From contig MU004230.1 of NCBI GenBank assembly GCA_010405405.1, positions 2,687,744 through 2,751,743 of the forward strand: DNA of 64,000 nt. Direction: 5' to 3'. Positions 50,050 through 61,631 of the stretch are shown here, piece after piece (position 1 is the stretch's first letter; each line of letters opens with the position of its first letter). The translations under genes and the position numbers were made by a program. The notes below the pieces were generated by a model that saw only the letters and a list, made by a program, of their open reading frames with translations, was not told the DNA's origin and searched no databases. This stretch comes from Microthyrium microscopicum (Eukaryota; Ascomycota; Dothideomycetes; Microthyriales; Microthyriaceae).

Positions 50050-50239
50050 TCTTGCTAGAGCTTCTGGCTATAAATGATATGACGAGATGAACCATTCTGC
50101 TTTTCTGATGTCTTGTGAAAACGTGCCTTCCTAAGCTGCGCATCCCTGTGTAATGGTGCAGCTGATAGTACGTCCTTTTTCTATCTATCTCGTAAGCCTA
50201 TATGGCACAGGCTTTGTTTCATCCTAGCCCAAGTTCCAG

Positions 50240-50638
50240 CTACTCTGTCCTTCCATCGCCTGTCACAAACTCCTCAACAACATAAGATCTCGTCCTCTCC
50301 CTCACCAAAAACTTCCCTTCGTCCTCCACAATCTTCTCTCCACCACCATCACTCGCAATACGCACACCCCAAGCCTGATATGCTTCCAAGGACTCGAAAA
50401 CCAGTTCCGTAATAACGTCAAAGTCAATACCAGCTCCGCCATCGGCCGGAGGAATCATTACCCCAAAGGTACCGGCTGTCTCGTCAAGATGGGTGTAGCG
50501 TCGTTTGTAGACGGGCGGCAGAGTGTCGCCGGATAATGATATGATGAGAGGAAGGTGCTTTGTCTCATAGTAGGAGATGAACTCGCTGGTGCTGAGGGAG
50601 GGAAGCTTGGAGAGGAAGGCGAGGATACGATATGGCAT
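50240..50638 (-). CDS. EthD-domain protein (dimeric alpha/beta barrel)
   Basis: Single exon of 132 residues from ATG 50,638. The N-terminal MPYRILAFLSKLPSLSTSEFISYYETKHLPLI is the EthD fold's first strand-helix with the conserved YYE-x-x-H-x-P pattern. FDVITELVFESLEAYQAW and the closing FLVRERTRSYVVEE match the second half. Proteins of this family are small dimeric ferredoxin-like barrels; some act in polyketide or xenobiotic metabolism, many have unknown substrates. It sits 337 bp from the stop of the kinase-HET gene on the same strand. Confidence 0.85.
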   Translation of the reverse strand: MPYRILAFLSKLPSLSTSEFISYYETKHLPLIISLSGDTLPPVYKRRYTHLDETAGTFGVMIPPADGGAGIDFDVITELVFESLEAYQAWGVRIASDGGGEKIVEDEGKFLVRERTRSYVVEEFVTGDGRTE

Positions 50639-50975
50639 CGTGGTGGTATGTTTTGACCCAATATCTGTTTGCTGTATTTATTGTATGGTATCTGGAAAAT
50701 GATGATTGTGATATGTGGGAGATCTGTTGATACGATAGATTATTGAAAGTTGTGTATATTCTGCACGGCGTACTCCGTCCGTACTGTACATCACAATCCT
50801 TAGTGGATCCAATCACATATATCATGCGTCTGGTATCGTCCCTCAACATCGTTCCATTCAATTACGCATTGTATGTCATTACAGCGTTATCCAGTATATA
50901 CAATATAAGCAAAAAAATTCCGCACGAACTTCATTTTGCCAAAACTCTGTTCCGTCGTGTTATCATATAATCAAA
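50639..50975. other. Intergenic
   Basis: AT-rich spacer between the EthD gene and the stop codon of the kinase-HET gene. No feature is recognised. Confidence 0.4.
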
Positions 50976-53900
50976 TCAAACCAGGGTGATAGTCTGCATA
51001 CTAGCGGACAGTCCAGAGATACGCTCGAAATCATCTAGAAGAACGAAGCCCACTCGCTCAAATTTTCCTGTTGATAGCTCTCGTAGAACAAGACAGCCGA
51101 GGGTCATAGAATCTTCGAATTCTCCAACCACAAGAACGCATATTTTCGAGCCAGGAGCTATGTAATCGACTCCCTGCTTCGAGAGGACGTAATCGGGTCG
51201 TAGCTGTTGCCTTCGAGAGCCATGAAACTCAAGTTCATAGAAGTGTGGTTCTGATTCTAGTCTGCCACTGTAGCATAGTATTGCTGGAATTAGGTGAGCA
51301 GTAATACGCAGGCTGGCATACGCCCAGTCCCCAGCCTCGGTCAAGCCAGTGGGCAAACCTTCCAAGTTCAAAAGTTTCAGCTGAGGAGTTAGGGGCCTCG
51401 CTTCGAATTTAACATGGGCATCAATGGACGCCCACGACCAACTTGGACATCGATATTGGGTAGACCTCCTCGAACATGGTTCAGGACACGACCATGAAAG
51501 ATCTGACTGAAAGGATTCTGCCCAAAGACCTGCTAAATAAGTGCCGCCATTCTGTATTTGCATATGTCGGGCAAGACCAGCCACAGCTGGCAGCTTATCA
51601 TTCTCGTCAGTCAGCAATCGTGACGAGTATTCTGAAACTAAGTTATGCCAGAAGAACGTAGCATCTCGATTGCTATGATGAGTCTCGAGAGATCGTGGTG
51701 AGCTACATTCACAGGAGAAGAACTCTCTGCACTCGAATGAAACTTCATTGGCCGTGAAGTATAGCTTCCTGGTAGACAAAAGCCCTTCCTGAAACGTCCA
51801 CGCTCGCCTCATCCAAGGATTATCCTTCGGCCGACTTTCGGTAAAGTCACAAATGCCAGACAAAGAATGTGAGATATGTGGGATCTTCTTCCGAGCGCAG
51901 ATTTGGAACGGTTGTATCTCTCGAGCAAAGTGTCCTGAAGTATCAGTGGCAAAAATTCCACTCGATGAATCCGTGGATGATGCGGCGACAATCGTGACAT
52001 ACGCGTTTGAATATATTTTATCCATCCTTGAGATTTCTTGCTGCATATCTTCTGGATCATCTTGCAAGATACACAAAGCATCTATCCAAATATAGCTCAG
52101 CCCGATGTAATGTGTAATGGTAATTGCGTCTTCTAAGGTTCGAGGGAGGGTGCTCCTGGCGATACCTCTTGTGTGTGCCGAAATTGTAGCCTTAGTTGTC
52201 CTCAGTGTATCACCACTACCCCAGACATAACTCAAGGCGGAATACCGAGCTTGGACTCCCTCGCTCTCAAAGACGGAGACATGTTCATCACTAATGTACA
52301 GAACTCGACTAGGCAGTGTCGTTAGTCGAGAAGGTTGGCAGGCTTGGTGATAGGAATCACAAGTATCTATCCATTGCCTTGATTTTTCCAGGGCATTGAA
52401 GGAAGATGTATCCCCGGTGGTAAGATTTCCACTCCTAACTCCAGGAATATCCAGCTGGGGACTTTGACCTAAGGGCGGTGTTCGTAAGCTTCAGTGTTAG
52501 GAAGACCCAAATCACCAAGACGTGACTTACCTGGTATCGTAAAGAACTCGAGAATAATTGGCAGCTCATCATGCCCGAACCTGAATTGCCAGTCTGGGAT
52601 TTGCCATGAAAGCATGCCAGTTGACGGCATCTCTCCTGAAAGAACTACACTGAGACTCCTGCCGAGCAAGAAGCAACAATGGCATCCAGATATACGCTCA
52701 AAATCGATCTCTTCGGGTTCAAGCTCTAATGATTCAAGACGGATGAGCCAGGAAGTACCTGGACTTAGCTGTTCCAGATCTTGGCATAATTGGCATCGTC
52801 GCGAAGTTTTTGTCACCATCGTTTCATGGCAGCAAGAGTTTGGTCTAAACTCACTCAAGACATCACAGGATTTAGGCCTACCGTTGGGTGAAATACGGAG
52901 CATGTCTTGCAACATATCAACTTGACGGGAGTTAAGCCAGTCAGTTTCGGGGGGCTTGTCTCGTCGCAAAACGCCTCTATATGTACCTAAAGCGTCGTTG
53001 ACTTGGTCCAGACAGCGCCAGTAAGCCTTTCCAGAAGTTTGTGACGTGTTCAGGCTGTCTGAGAACAGCAAGGAGTGCAGACTATCGACACTTTGTCCAG
53101 CCATGACATATGCCATCTCAAAGTAGACACATCCAAGTGAAAATATGTCAAACGCGGCTCCTTGAAATCCATGAGTGGTCGATTCTGGAGCAGCATACAG
53201 GGGTGTATGTCCTCGAGGTCGTGAAATGGCCGGTTTCGAATTAGGAGAAGAAACAGAAGCTCCAAAATCAGAAATCAGTAATCTGGGGACTCTGTTCCGG
53301 TCTAAGTACATGAGAATATTTGCAGGCTTGATATCAAAGTGGAATATGTGCTGGCGATGAATCGAGTCCAAGCCAGACGCGAGGCAGCCGAGCCATCTCT
53401 TCAGTGTCACTGCTTGCACTCCTACGGCCGTCCTAGCTCGTAAGTAATCATGCAATGTACATTCAGCAACTGGTGTCATGAGAAGAGAGCATTCTCGTTG
53501 TTCTAGGAGCATGCCAACGCCTTGTACAACATGTTGATGTTTCAATTGACCAAGTAGATGCATTTCCCTTAGTGTATTGACTGATTGGGTGCTTGACAAA
53601 CAATTGGTCCTTTTTCGAGCGATAGTTTGAGCGAGACCGTCAATCTGAATTTCTTCGACGTAGCCAGTTGCGCCTCTCCCGAGCGTACGAATCCGACTCC
53701 AATTGTAGCTGAGTATTGGCTCGACATCAAATCCACCAGACGTGTCGTGGTACCAGAAGGCAACGGCCACTCCGACCTGGGATGATAGCGACAGCCTTGC
53801 AGGCAAATCTGGCTTGATAACTCGTGAAAGCGGGCTAGATTCGAGTGAGGATACGTGCCTAATGATCTTTGATACATCATCAAAGCCAAAGATTGTTGGA

Positions 53901-56145
53901 ACTCTATACTTTTCTTGCAAGGCAAATCCAATGATGGCTTTAAAGTACATCTTGACCTGGAGCATCAAGTGTGCGTACGCAGTAGTTGTTGACCAATGGT
54001 TTGAATCTTGGACCTCAACAGAAAGAAAAGAGTTCGACTTTGGGGTAGTTGTTCCGTATCGCACGGCTTCTTGACTTTCGGTACGGCTATGATGATCCCC
54101 ATGGTCAGTACTATCGTCGTCACTGTCGCTATCATCGTCGCTTTCGTCAATGCTCTCGTCGTCGCTGTCGTCGTAGCTTTCATTGTCGCTGGCCCGGTCA
54201 TTCTCGTCGTCGCTCTCATTTACGTCTTGGTCGCGTTGGGTGTCGCCATCATGGTCGCTGGCATCTTCTTCGCTATCATGGCTATCTTCATCCTCATTAT
54301 CTTCAGAGTACTTTCCCACAGTTGACGATGGTCCCTCCCACGGGTCCCGCCACTGGTCCATTCTGAACCTGTCTGTGAAATGCTCGCCAATATGCTCGAT
54401 TCTTTTGACCCATCCCCGTATTTGATCTCCGCAAAAGCCGCACTTCTCGTCAAAGATCACCGGTGTAGAGAAGCTCCATTTCTTTTTCAAATTGTTATCA
54501 AATGGTATAGTTGCATGAATGCTTTTGCAGTGCTGTTCCAATTTATCTGCACGAATAAAAACTCGTCCATTTTTCCCTTGATCCAAAGAAAGCTTCCTAT
54601 CGCAACATGGTATTCTGTTGCCGTGCTCTGACCTGATGTGGTGCTCGTCAGGCCTCTTTTTCGAACAGTACGAACAAGTATTCTTCCAAGTAGAACCATG
54701 GTTACATAACCAAGCTTTCTGCGGTCGATTCAGGTTTTCGTGCCGTTCCCAATCGCTTCTTTTCGTAAAGGTTTTACCACAGCACGAAGTACACGAGTAC
54801 ATTTTGTCGGGATCCCAATCCTTCGACCGATGTGCATCTTTCTGCGAATCACTGAGGGATTCATCACAGTGCTTTCGGCGCGCAGGTAATCTTTCTGCGG
54901 CGCGATACAGGAGTGAGGCCAAATCTTCAGAGCTGGCTGAAGTAGAAGTTCGTGTCGCAACGTCCCCTATCGGTTGTGAATGTTGTTGATTCGCAAACCA
55001 GTCATGTACTATTGTCCTCGGAAGGTCGGTGAGCATGGCCAATGCGCGTATCTTTCTGCACGGTGGGAATCTAATCTCTGGATTGTTCCGCTGCCAAACC
55101 CGAAAATGTTCTATACATTGCTCAGTGACTACAGGTGGCGATATCTTTACCGCTGGGTCTTTCTTTGGTTTCTTTTTAGGACGACCCGACTGTGTGCCAA
55201 TGTCGCTAACTCCAGTTCTTTTCCGTTTCTCGCTTTGTCGTTTCTGGTTCACTTTCTTTGAGGAGCTATTGTGATGACGGTATCGTTGAGGCTCAAATGC
55301 AGTTTGAAACTTTGAAACCGATTTCGACATTTCCGTATTCAACCTCGTATTGAACCTAGAGCTATTCAGGGTAGGCTGTAAATATGGTTGCTGTTATCAA
55401 GTCAGATCGGCACACTTCCTCCAAGGTCGAAAATATGTCTCACCTGGAATTGGTTTGATGGGGTAAGCCAAAAGTCTGGCGAGGTCGGGGCCATCCACTG
55501 ATTCTGTATAGAATCGGGCATATTTGTTGTGGTGCTAGGCTGCATGGTGATCATTTAGAAGCTAGACTATTGCTTGATCATGATAGAAGCTCTCACAGTT
55601 GAAATTGTAGGTTTCTGTCCATCTATGGAGGACAGGTATCCATGTGAAGTTGCCGACGAAGCCTAATCACAATTAGATCCGCGATTGATAGACCAGTTGT
55701 TTTGCCATAGAGCTGTACATAGGATGTAGATACTTACGATCGTTTGTGGTGGTGTTAAATTCCTGATATTGTGATTTGGGTAATACCGATTCTCAGACTC
55801 ATGATTTAAGCTCGTTGGCCGACGTTGCCCCATTGAACCAGTAAAGCTTCCAGCATAGCTTTGTGCCACATCATGAATCAATGGGGTACGGTGTGGCAGT
55901 CCATCCAGAGAATATCTGTTGATCTGAGGATCCGCAAAATTCAACGAGCTGTTAGACGACCATCGAGTATCATAATCTGCAAGTGAGGCTGAACGATAGT
56001 TCTCAGACCCAGGAATTGGAGGACTTTGTTGAAGACTGTTCAGATTGGTGCCATATATGCCAGTCAGGGCCCATTCCTGCGAGCCTGATGAGTCGAAGCT
56101 CGGCGGAACTCTAGCATTGTTAGGTTGATTATCTGAAGGCTCCAT
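50976..56145 (-). CDS. Homeodomain-like / C2H2 / protein kinase / HET fusion protein
   Basis: Five exons, complement of 55738-56145, 55597-55662, 55444-55539, 52531-55375 and 50976-52468, give 1635 residues; introns are 75, 57, 68 and 62 bp with GTAAGT or GTGAGA donors. Residues 1-235 are disordered. A basic, NLS-like patch (KRQSEKRKR, GRPKKKPKK) precedes a homeodomain-like helix set at about 274-325 (...VHDWFANQQ). Zn-finger-like segments follow (C385/C388/H402, then CSYC and CGFC). An Asp/Ser/Glu run spans about 549-626. The kinase domain covers about 749-1033: LGRGATG (755-761), K778, HFD with D871, DFG D893, APE 919-921. A Cys-rich linker (CQLCQDLE...GCHCCFLLG) leads to HET at about 1213-1365 (YSALSYVWG, IWIDALCILQDD, WTFQEG). 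The kinase looks active. HET domains trigger incompatibility cell death; an immune-receptor-like role is inference. Confidence 0.85.
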
Positions 56146-57100
56146 ATTGCAGATGAGGTGCTTTGAAATCAAAAAGAATGACAATTGCGCCAGGACCGGA
56201 TCAGAGTCAAATAATATTCCGCGTTAGCCGCTCCATAATTTACTGTTCCTAAATGCGAAATATCAAGGGTAGCTTGCGATGTCTACTGACGTATGCTTAC
56301 AGCGTATGGATGCAGACGTAAATGGGCGCGTTGCAGGGCGAGGGCGCAATTCAGAGGGAAAATGTCCAGGTCGCCCTCCCACGCGCCCCGTACCGGCCGT
56401 ACTTATTCTCTTTTGAGGCATTCGTTCCGTCGCCTGCATGTTCAGCCTGATTGCGTCCGCGCAGCATCTTCAGACACTTCTTCTTCACTGGCTGCCTTGC
56501 CAACACATATTTTGCAGCCTCAAAAGACCCCGCGTTCACACACCCTCCATTTACACCGAAAGTCCAGTTCGTGAATACAAAGTGGCGACATCCGTAGGTA
56601 ATTGACACTGATCTTCATGATCTAGCCCAAGGTCCAACGCGCTCTGAAGATACCCAAAATGTAAGCTGAGGAAAAAGGGCACAAAGCAAAGACTAATCGC
56701 GCTTAGAGACAAGCAGTTATATGCTTAACCGTGCAGTCATTGTAATGTGGTAGATACATGAGAAGTTAGAACGGTGAAGTTACTGTAAGGCTGAGTCAAT
56801 TTGCATATCTCTGGCCGTGCACCAAGCTACACCTAATTGGGAGGGTATAATACGCTAAGACATATTACATCAATGATAGCCATTCAAAAAACTGACTAGT
56901 CTAGCGTTAAAAGCTCAACTTTATATCCTCTTTCAGACATTGTAGATATTTTGATCTCTCCCAAAATGCGACTTCAACATCTCCACACCGCCTAGCGGAT
57001 TGACCCTCAATGCCAGATCCACCATAGTCAGTGGCCTTCGAGTCTTACACCACCTTCAATCTAAGCTCACGAGGGCCTCTGGCCGCTACAATCCGCCATC
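56146..57100. promoter_or_regulatory. Divergent intergenic region, kinase-HET and Mba1/mL45-like genes
   Basis: Both flanking genes start here and run outward. Short ORFs at 56,293-56,608 have no family likeness. No specific motif is recognised. Confidence 0.45.
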
Positions 57101-58411
57101 ATGGCCTCCACCATCGTCAAATCGCCTTACACCAGACATTGCGCTTCTCCTTTCACACTCTTAGCCCGCCAGCAAATCTTCAGAACATCAATAAGATATA
57201 CGCGCCACTTCCATCCCAACCCATCGACGCAAGCAGACAAACCAAAAGTTCGAAGAAAGCCAAGAACACGACCCCATTTCCGCGGCGAAAGGTCACCAAT
57301 CGATGACCAAAAAGAGCTCGCCCGCACATTTCGCTGGCCACAGTCCCCCACAACGCAAAGACACATGTCAGCCCGCGATCGCGTAAACCGCCTAACAATT
57401 TCAGGAGTCAACCAAGACCCAGGCATCCTCCCTGGCACATTCATACCCTCCACGCATCCCTTTAAAATCTTAAGACCCTTTCGCAACGCCAAACTGAAAG
57501 AGTGGCGCACTTGGTATAGAGGTTTCTACGACATTGGGTTCTACTACTACACCCGCTTCATCAGCTTGCCCTTTACGCACTGGAACACGTAAGATCTCTC
57601 CACTCCTCCCCCCATCTTTCTCGGCAAAATATCTAACAAAACATATCCTCACAGAGCAAGAAACAACCTCCCCGCCGTCTATGATAAACTAGACATCGCA
57701 GCCCACGACCGCAAACCCCACAAAACAGACAAGCAAGGCATCCTTCACGAAGCCCTCGAATTGCACAAGGACATGTACGAAGCCTTCGCCGACGGCGACA
57801 AGGCCGCCATACGATCAATCTGCCTGCCCGGTCTAGCGACGAGTTTTCTCGCACACCTGCAACGCCGCCAGGAAAGCCACAAGGAAAACCAAGTCGTTTG
57901 GAAACGCGCCCTGCCCGGTCTTGAACAAGCAGCTGGTTTCCTAGGATTTCTAAGAATTCGCCCGAATCCCTATCTAGTTTCTTTTGTGATACAAGAGTTT
58001 CCTGAAGATAAGGCAACCGGGCAGCCGCAAATCGTGTGCCAGCAAGCAGTTGTTAGTATCCGGTCATGGCAAGTAATTTATCAAGGCCTTATGGAAGGCA
58101 AACCTGAGCTCGAAGAGAGCTCGTGGCGATTAAAGATTGGACCGACGCTAAAGTCAGAATACTTAGTGATGCAGCGCAAGTTTGTCAAAGGAGATAAGGA
58201 GGAATGGCGTGCGTGGGGCTTTGCGAAAGAGACGACTTTGGACAATATCAAGGACATTACGCATGGCGCTGTATATGACAAGGTGATGGGGAAGAATGCT
58301 GGGAAGAAGGGTGGAGGGAAAAATGGGGACGGCGAGAGCGGCAAAGGTGGGAAGAATAAATCTGGAGGGATTGACTTGATACCCGCGCCAGATGTCGTTC
58401 CTACATCGTAA
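57101..58411 (+). CDS. Mitochondrial Mba1 / mL45-like protein (Tim44-like domain)
   Basis: Exons 57101-57588 and 57655-58411 (66-bp intron, GTAAGA...CACAG) give 414 residues. The N-terminus is rich in R, S and T with few acids (MASTIVKSPYTRHCASPFTLLARQQ), as in a mitochondrial targeting sequence. The conserved segment FRNAKLKEWRTWYRGFYDIGFYYYTRF resembles the Mba1/mL45 entry helix. It is followed by a Tim44-like fold (LHKDMYEAFADGDKAAIRSICLPGL...SWQVIYQGLMEG...YLVMQRKFV). The C-terminus is a Gly/Lys-rich tail (KNAGKKGGGKNGDGESGKGG). Mba1/mL45 docks mitoribosomes to the inner membrane for insertion of nascent proteins. The family assignment is by pattern and could instead be another Tim44-like mitoribosomal protein. 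Confidence 0.78.
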
Positions 58412-58999
58412 ATACGATCTGGCATTGGTAGGCTTCCGGGGCAGATGGATTTTGGGCCGATGGCGATGTGCCACGCGCAACCACAAGTCGATACATCCTG
58501 GAGAGGCGATCTTGACCAAGCAAGTTCTTGATGAGGCATGCCTTGTCTCAATGCATCTGCCGCGCAAATTGTACACATATAGAAACTTGTACTATTACCT
58601 TACATATCAATCACTTGCTACATCATTTGACACATAAAGGTATAGCATGCTAATAACATGATAATTTCGTAGTTCTTTTAACAAAGGACATGCGGAAAGG
58701 ACCGGCAGTGTAGTTATCATATCTCACCGGTACTGTCTACATACGACCAACAAAAACACTAACAATTCATGAACAGGCTGTTACCAGCTCCACGGGTATC
58801 ATCGTCGTAGCGCACGCCCCATTGTAGCATGTCTTAGTGCATGCACTGACCGTCCAAACCACTTCAACGCGAGGGCTAGGCGCTTGAATGGTATGCAATC
58901 GAAAGACTCCCAGGATATATACGTCCCATGAATAGATGTCTTTTTCCAAGCCGAACCCTCTAGCCGAATCGGCTTTGAATGGGGGGTGCGGTTTGGCGA
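58412..58999. other. Convergent intergenic region (3' UTRs)
   Basis: Lies between the stops of the Mba1/mL45-like and eIF1 genes. The minus ORF at 58,767-58,949 falls in the likely 3' UTR of eIF1 and is not supported. Confidence 0.5.
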
Positions 59000-59777
59000 T
59001 TAGAAGCCATGGACCTATTCATCGGATTAGTTGGGGGCCGAAAGTGACAAGAGTAGAAGATAGCATACCTTGATGGTCTTTGCATCGATTCGCAATCCTT
59101 TTTTGTCACTCAGGAAGACGGCGACCTTGTTGCGTTGATCGCCTTGAAGCTGAATCACGTCACCGGCTTTCTCATCTTTGACAACAGTTCCATTGCAGGC
59201 AAACTGCTTCTTGATGACAGTAAGAATTTTCTTGAGATCGAATTTGGAAGGGATGCCTTCGACAGTGGTCAAGGTTTTACGACCATTACGCTCTGTAAAT
59301 GAATGGTTAGTTTGTGGCAGGATGGTCGCTTGGAACGGTGCGTTGCTTACGCTGAATACGAATATGGATATCTACAGCTTGTTAGTATGGCGATAGCGAT
59401 AGATAAGGCGAGGAAGCATTAAACTTACTGGTCGCGTTGGTATCTCCACTAGTATCTCCAGTGTCAACGTCTTGCGCATCCGCAAAGGGATCTAGGGCGT
59501 TAAAGTCAGTATTTTCTGTGGCACAAAGAATGGTTGTGGTGCGTGACGCCGGTGAGATTGTGGGGCTGTGACAGGTATGCGAGGAAGATGGAATGACAAG
59601 TTTGAGCCGTCGTGTGGCAGATAACATAGCAAACAGCGGCGATGCTGGGCAGACAATGGAATGAATATAGACTCACCGAAAGACCTGTTGGAGATGTTGT
59701 CAGCGCAGTCACAGGGCCAAAAAGGGAGAGGTGGGGGTTTGGTAGGCTTACTTTAGGTTCTGGATCTCCGTGGACAT
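59000..59777 (-). CDS. SUI1: Translation initiation factor eIF1 (SUI1), six exons including an 8-nt microexon
   Basis: Exons, complement of 59752-59777, 59677-59684, 59429-59515, 59351-59371, 59069-59292 and 59000-59014, give 126 residues. The SUI1 domain is unmistakable: IHIRIQQRNGRKTLTTVEGIP, then FDLKKILTVIKKQFACNGTVV, then GDVIQLQGDQR and VAVFLSDKKGL, ending IKVHGF. Joining exon 1 (...EIQNLK) directly to exon 3 gives the wrong frame and an early stop. An 8-nt exon, GTCTTTCG, flanked by CAACAG and GTGAGT restores the frame and yields NLKSFENTDFNALDPFAD, matching the usual eIF1 N-terminus (NLKSFDPFAD). eIF1 binds the 40S subunit near the P site and enforces start-codon fidelity. The exon structure is inferred without transcript data. 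Confidence 0.92.
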
Positions 59778-60420
59778 ACGATGTTCTGGCGACGAAACGT
59801 CTAAGTGTAGTGGAATAATTGAAGGGTAGTTTTTGGTCGACGCTGTAGTGGTCGAGGGCGTGAGGAAGTTGAGAGTTTGTTGTGATTTGATTGTGGTGTG
59901 GATGGTAGTTGAAGTTGAGGGAAGAAGTGGGGAAGCGGTTGGAGGCGAGGGCTTTAAGGGAGAGTGATTTGGGACCTTGTTGGCCCTGTTTGGCCTGGTG
60001 CCGCAGGCGCAGCAGCAAGAGCCCAAGCAACATTTGAAAGTGACTGGGCACTGGTCGATCCTTCCGATACTGATTGTTCAGAGTCAGGCATGGAAGGTGC
60101 GAGGCAACAAGGAGTCCATCGCACCTCCCCGGCTTTTAGCGCCGAAAAGTATAGCCTAAAATGGCATATGTAACCTGGAAACTTGTATTTTATTACCATC
60201 CGAGTTTAAGCTGTAAGTAACTGCAAATAGTTACTGCGACTCGAGTTTATTACCATCTTGGCGGCTACTTATGTCGTCACTAGCACAATAGCAACCAACC
60301 AGCCAAAAAATCACTCATCCATGGTTGACTATTTTCATCGTCTGGAAACATTTTGATGAAGATGATTTTATTTCACTCTCGTCTACTCTCACTAGACCTT
60401 TCCATTGACCAATCCATCAC
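59778..60420. promoter_or_regulatory. Promoter region of eIF1
   Basis: Lies upstream of the minus-strand eIF1 start. Overlapping short ORFs (59,506-60,199) lack likeness and are probably non-coding leader or promoter. Its right end is the 3' region of the small secreted-protein gene. Confidence 0.45.
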
Positions 60421-60729
60421 CTAACAAAACCCACTCGCCGTAACATAGCCATTACTATTCGAAGTTCCAAATCGATAGTTGTTTCCGCCATTCGCATAAG
60501 CAAGCAATCCAAGATCTCTAGACAACCAAGCTGCGAATCCACCCACACAGTTGAACCAGTACTGGTTATCCGGACCGGGCGAGTTGGTGTTTGTGCCGAT
60601 TGTACATGTTGTTCGGCCGTTGTCGACGATTGAGCCTAGGATTGCGCCGTCACCGTTTACGCGGACGCCCATTTGCATGCAGGCTTGCGCGGAGGCGGCA
60701 AGAAGGGTGAGGATGAGTGTTGGATGCAT
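60421..60729 (-). CDS. Small secreted cysteine-containing protein (effector-like), unknown function
   Basis: From ATG 60,729 (MHPTLILTLLAASAQAC) the protein has 102 residues; the frame is open 18 codons further upstream, but the extra residues are hydrophilic and would disrupt the signal peptide. A signal peptide of about 16-17 residues is followed by a compact domain with four Cys (QACMQ, RTTCTIG, WFNCVGG, final SGFC), enough for two disulfides. The mature part is rich in G, N and S. Size, secretion and Cys content fit a small secreted effector or antimicrobial-type protein, but I recognise no family and no activity can be assigned. Single exon; complete. Confidence 0.65.
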   Translation of the reverse strand: MHPTLILTLLAASAQACMQMGVRVNGDGAILGSIVDNGRTTCTIGTNTNSPGPDNQYWFNCVGGFAAWLSRDLGLLAYANGGNNYRFGTSNSNGYVTASGFC

Positions 60730-61631
60730 GCTTTTGAGGTAGTGGATTGGGTTTGGCGTGTCTGGTGAAATGTTGCTGGGCAAGGGAGTAGTGAATTGAG
60801 GAGTGCGATGTGCTTTGAACTTTGTTGACTGCCAAATGCTGGATTGGTGGTGATATTTATAGGCGTTGCTTTGAAGGGGATAATTGAACTAACTTGCAGA
60901 GGTATGTTGAGGGTCTCGTATACTCTGGACTTACCCAATACTAGTCAGTAAGAGAGGGGCTTCAGTATCACCAAGAAGCTTATATCCAAAGCCCACGTTG
61001 CCTGGCCGTCAAGGTCATTCGTGTGACATCGTAAGATTTTAGAAACGATATGAAGGTACGATGGCTTGTGTTACTTTGTACTAACTCTGGTAACCCCATA
61101 AGCAATAGAGGATCCAACACCTTGAGAGATTAAAAACAGTCAAACCTAATTCATTTTGCCTTTTCGAAAATCAGTGATGTTTGAATCTGATAAAGGTGCT
61201 GAAATGATGAAGATTTGACAGCATCGAAAGTCATAAAACAAGCAAAGACTGCGAAAACACTATATAGAGTCAAATGTCCCCACATCTTGTTACAATACTA
61301 GAACATGTAACACCATGAGCATGAAATTGGTAGGCTAAAACGCATGTAATGTGATACAAAGTGTTAGTACTTCGTACAAACACCACCACCATATCAGTTA
61401 TACTTTTGTCATGTCAGCAGTAGACAAGCTCAACTTCCATCATTGAAAGGCATAAGCTGAATGGATACGGGGACGTCCCAGAGAGAGCACAGCTCTTCCC
61501 ATAACCAATCACAAGTTCATAGTCACACTCATCTTCATAGCCATTTGTTAAAATCTTATGATTTGATCATGTCATGAATACAATCGATTTCATATAGACA
61601 CTATTCAATTCACTCATGCAACAGAACCTTC
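60730..61631. other. Intergenic
   Basis: Promoter of the small secreted-protein gene and 3' region of the AA9 gene. No other feature is seen. Confidence 0.45.

Noticed and set aside
50976-52235. HET domain as a stand-alone gene
   Set aside because: Its apparent start is a TTG within the conserved ALSYVWG motif, and the preceding conserved HET sequence continues upstream into the intron joined to the kinase exon.
54008-54325. Hydrophobic plus-strand ORF resembling membrane segments
   Set aside because: It is the antisense of the Asp/Ser/Glu run in the kinase-HET protein; GAC/GAT codons read backwards give V/I/S.
58767-58949. Minus-strand ORF of 60 codons downstream of eIF1
   Set aside because: Likely in the eIF1 3' UTR; no motif.
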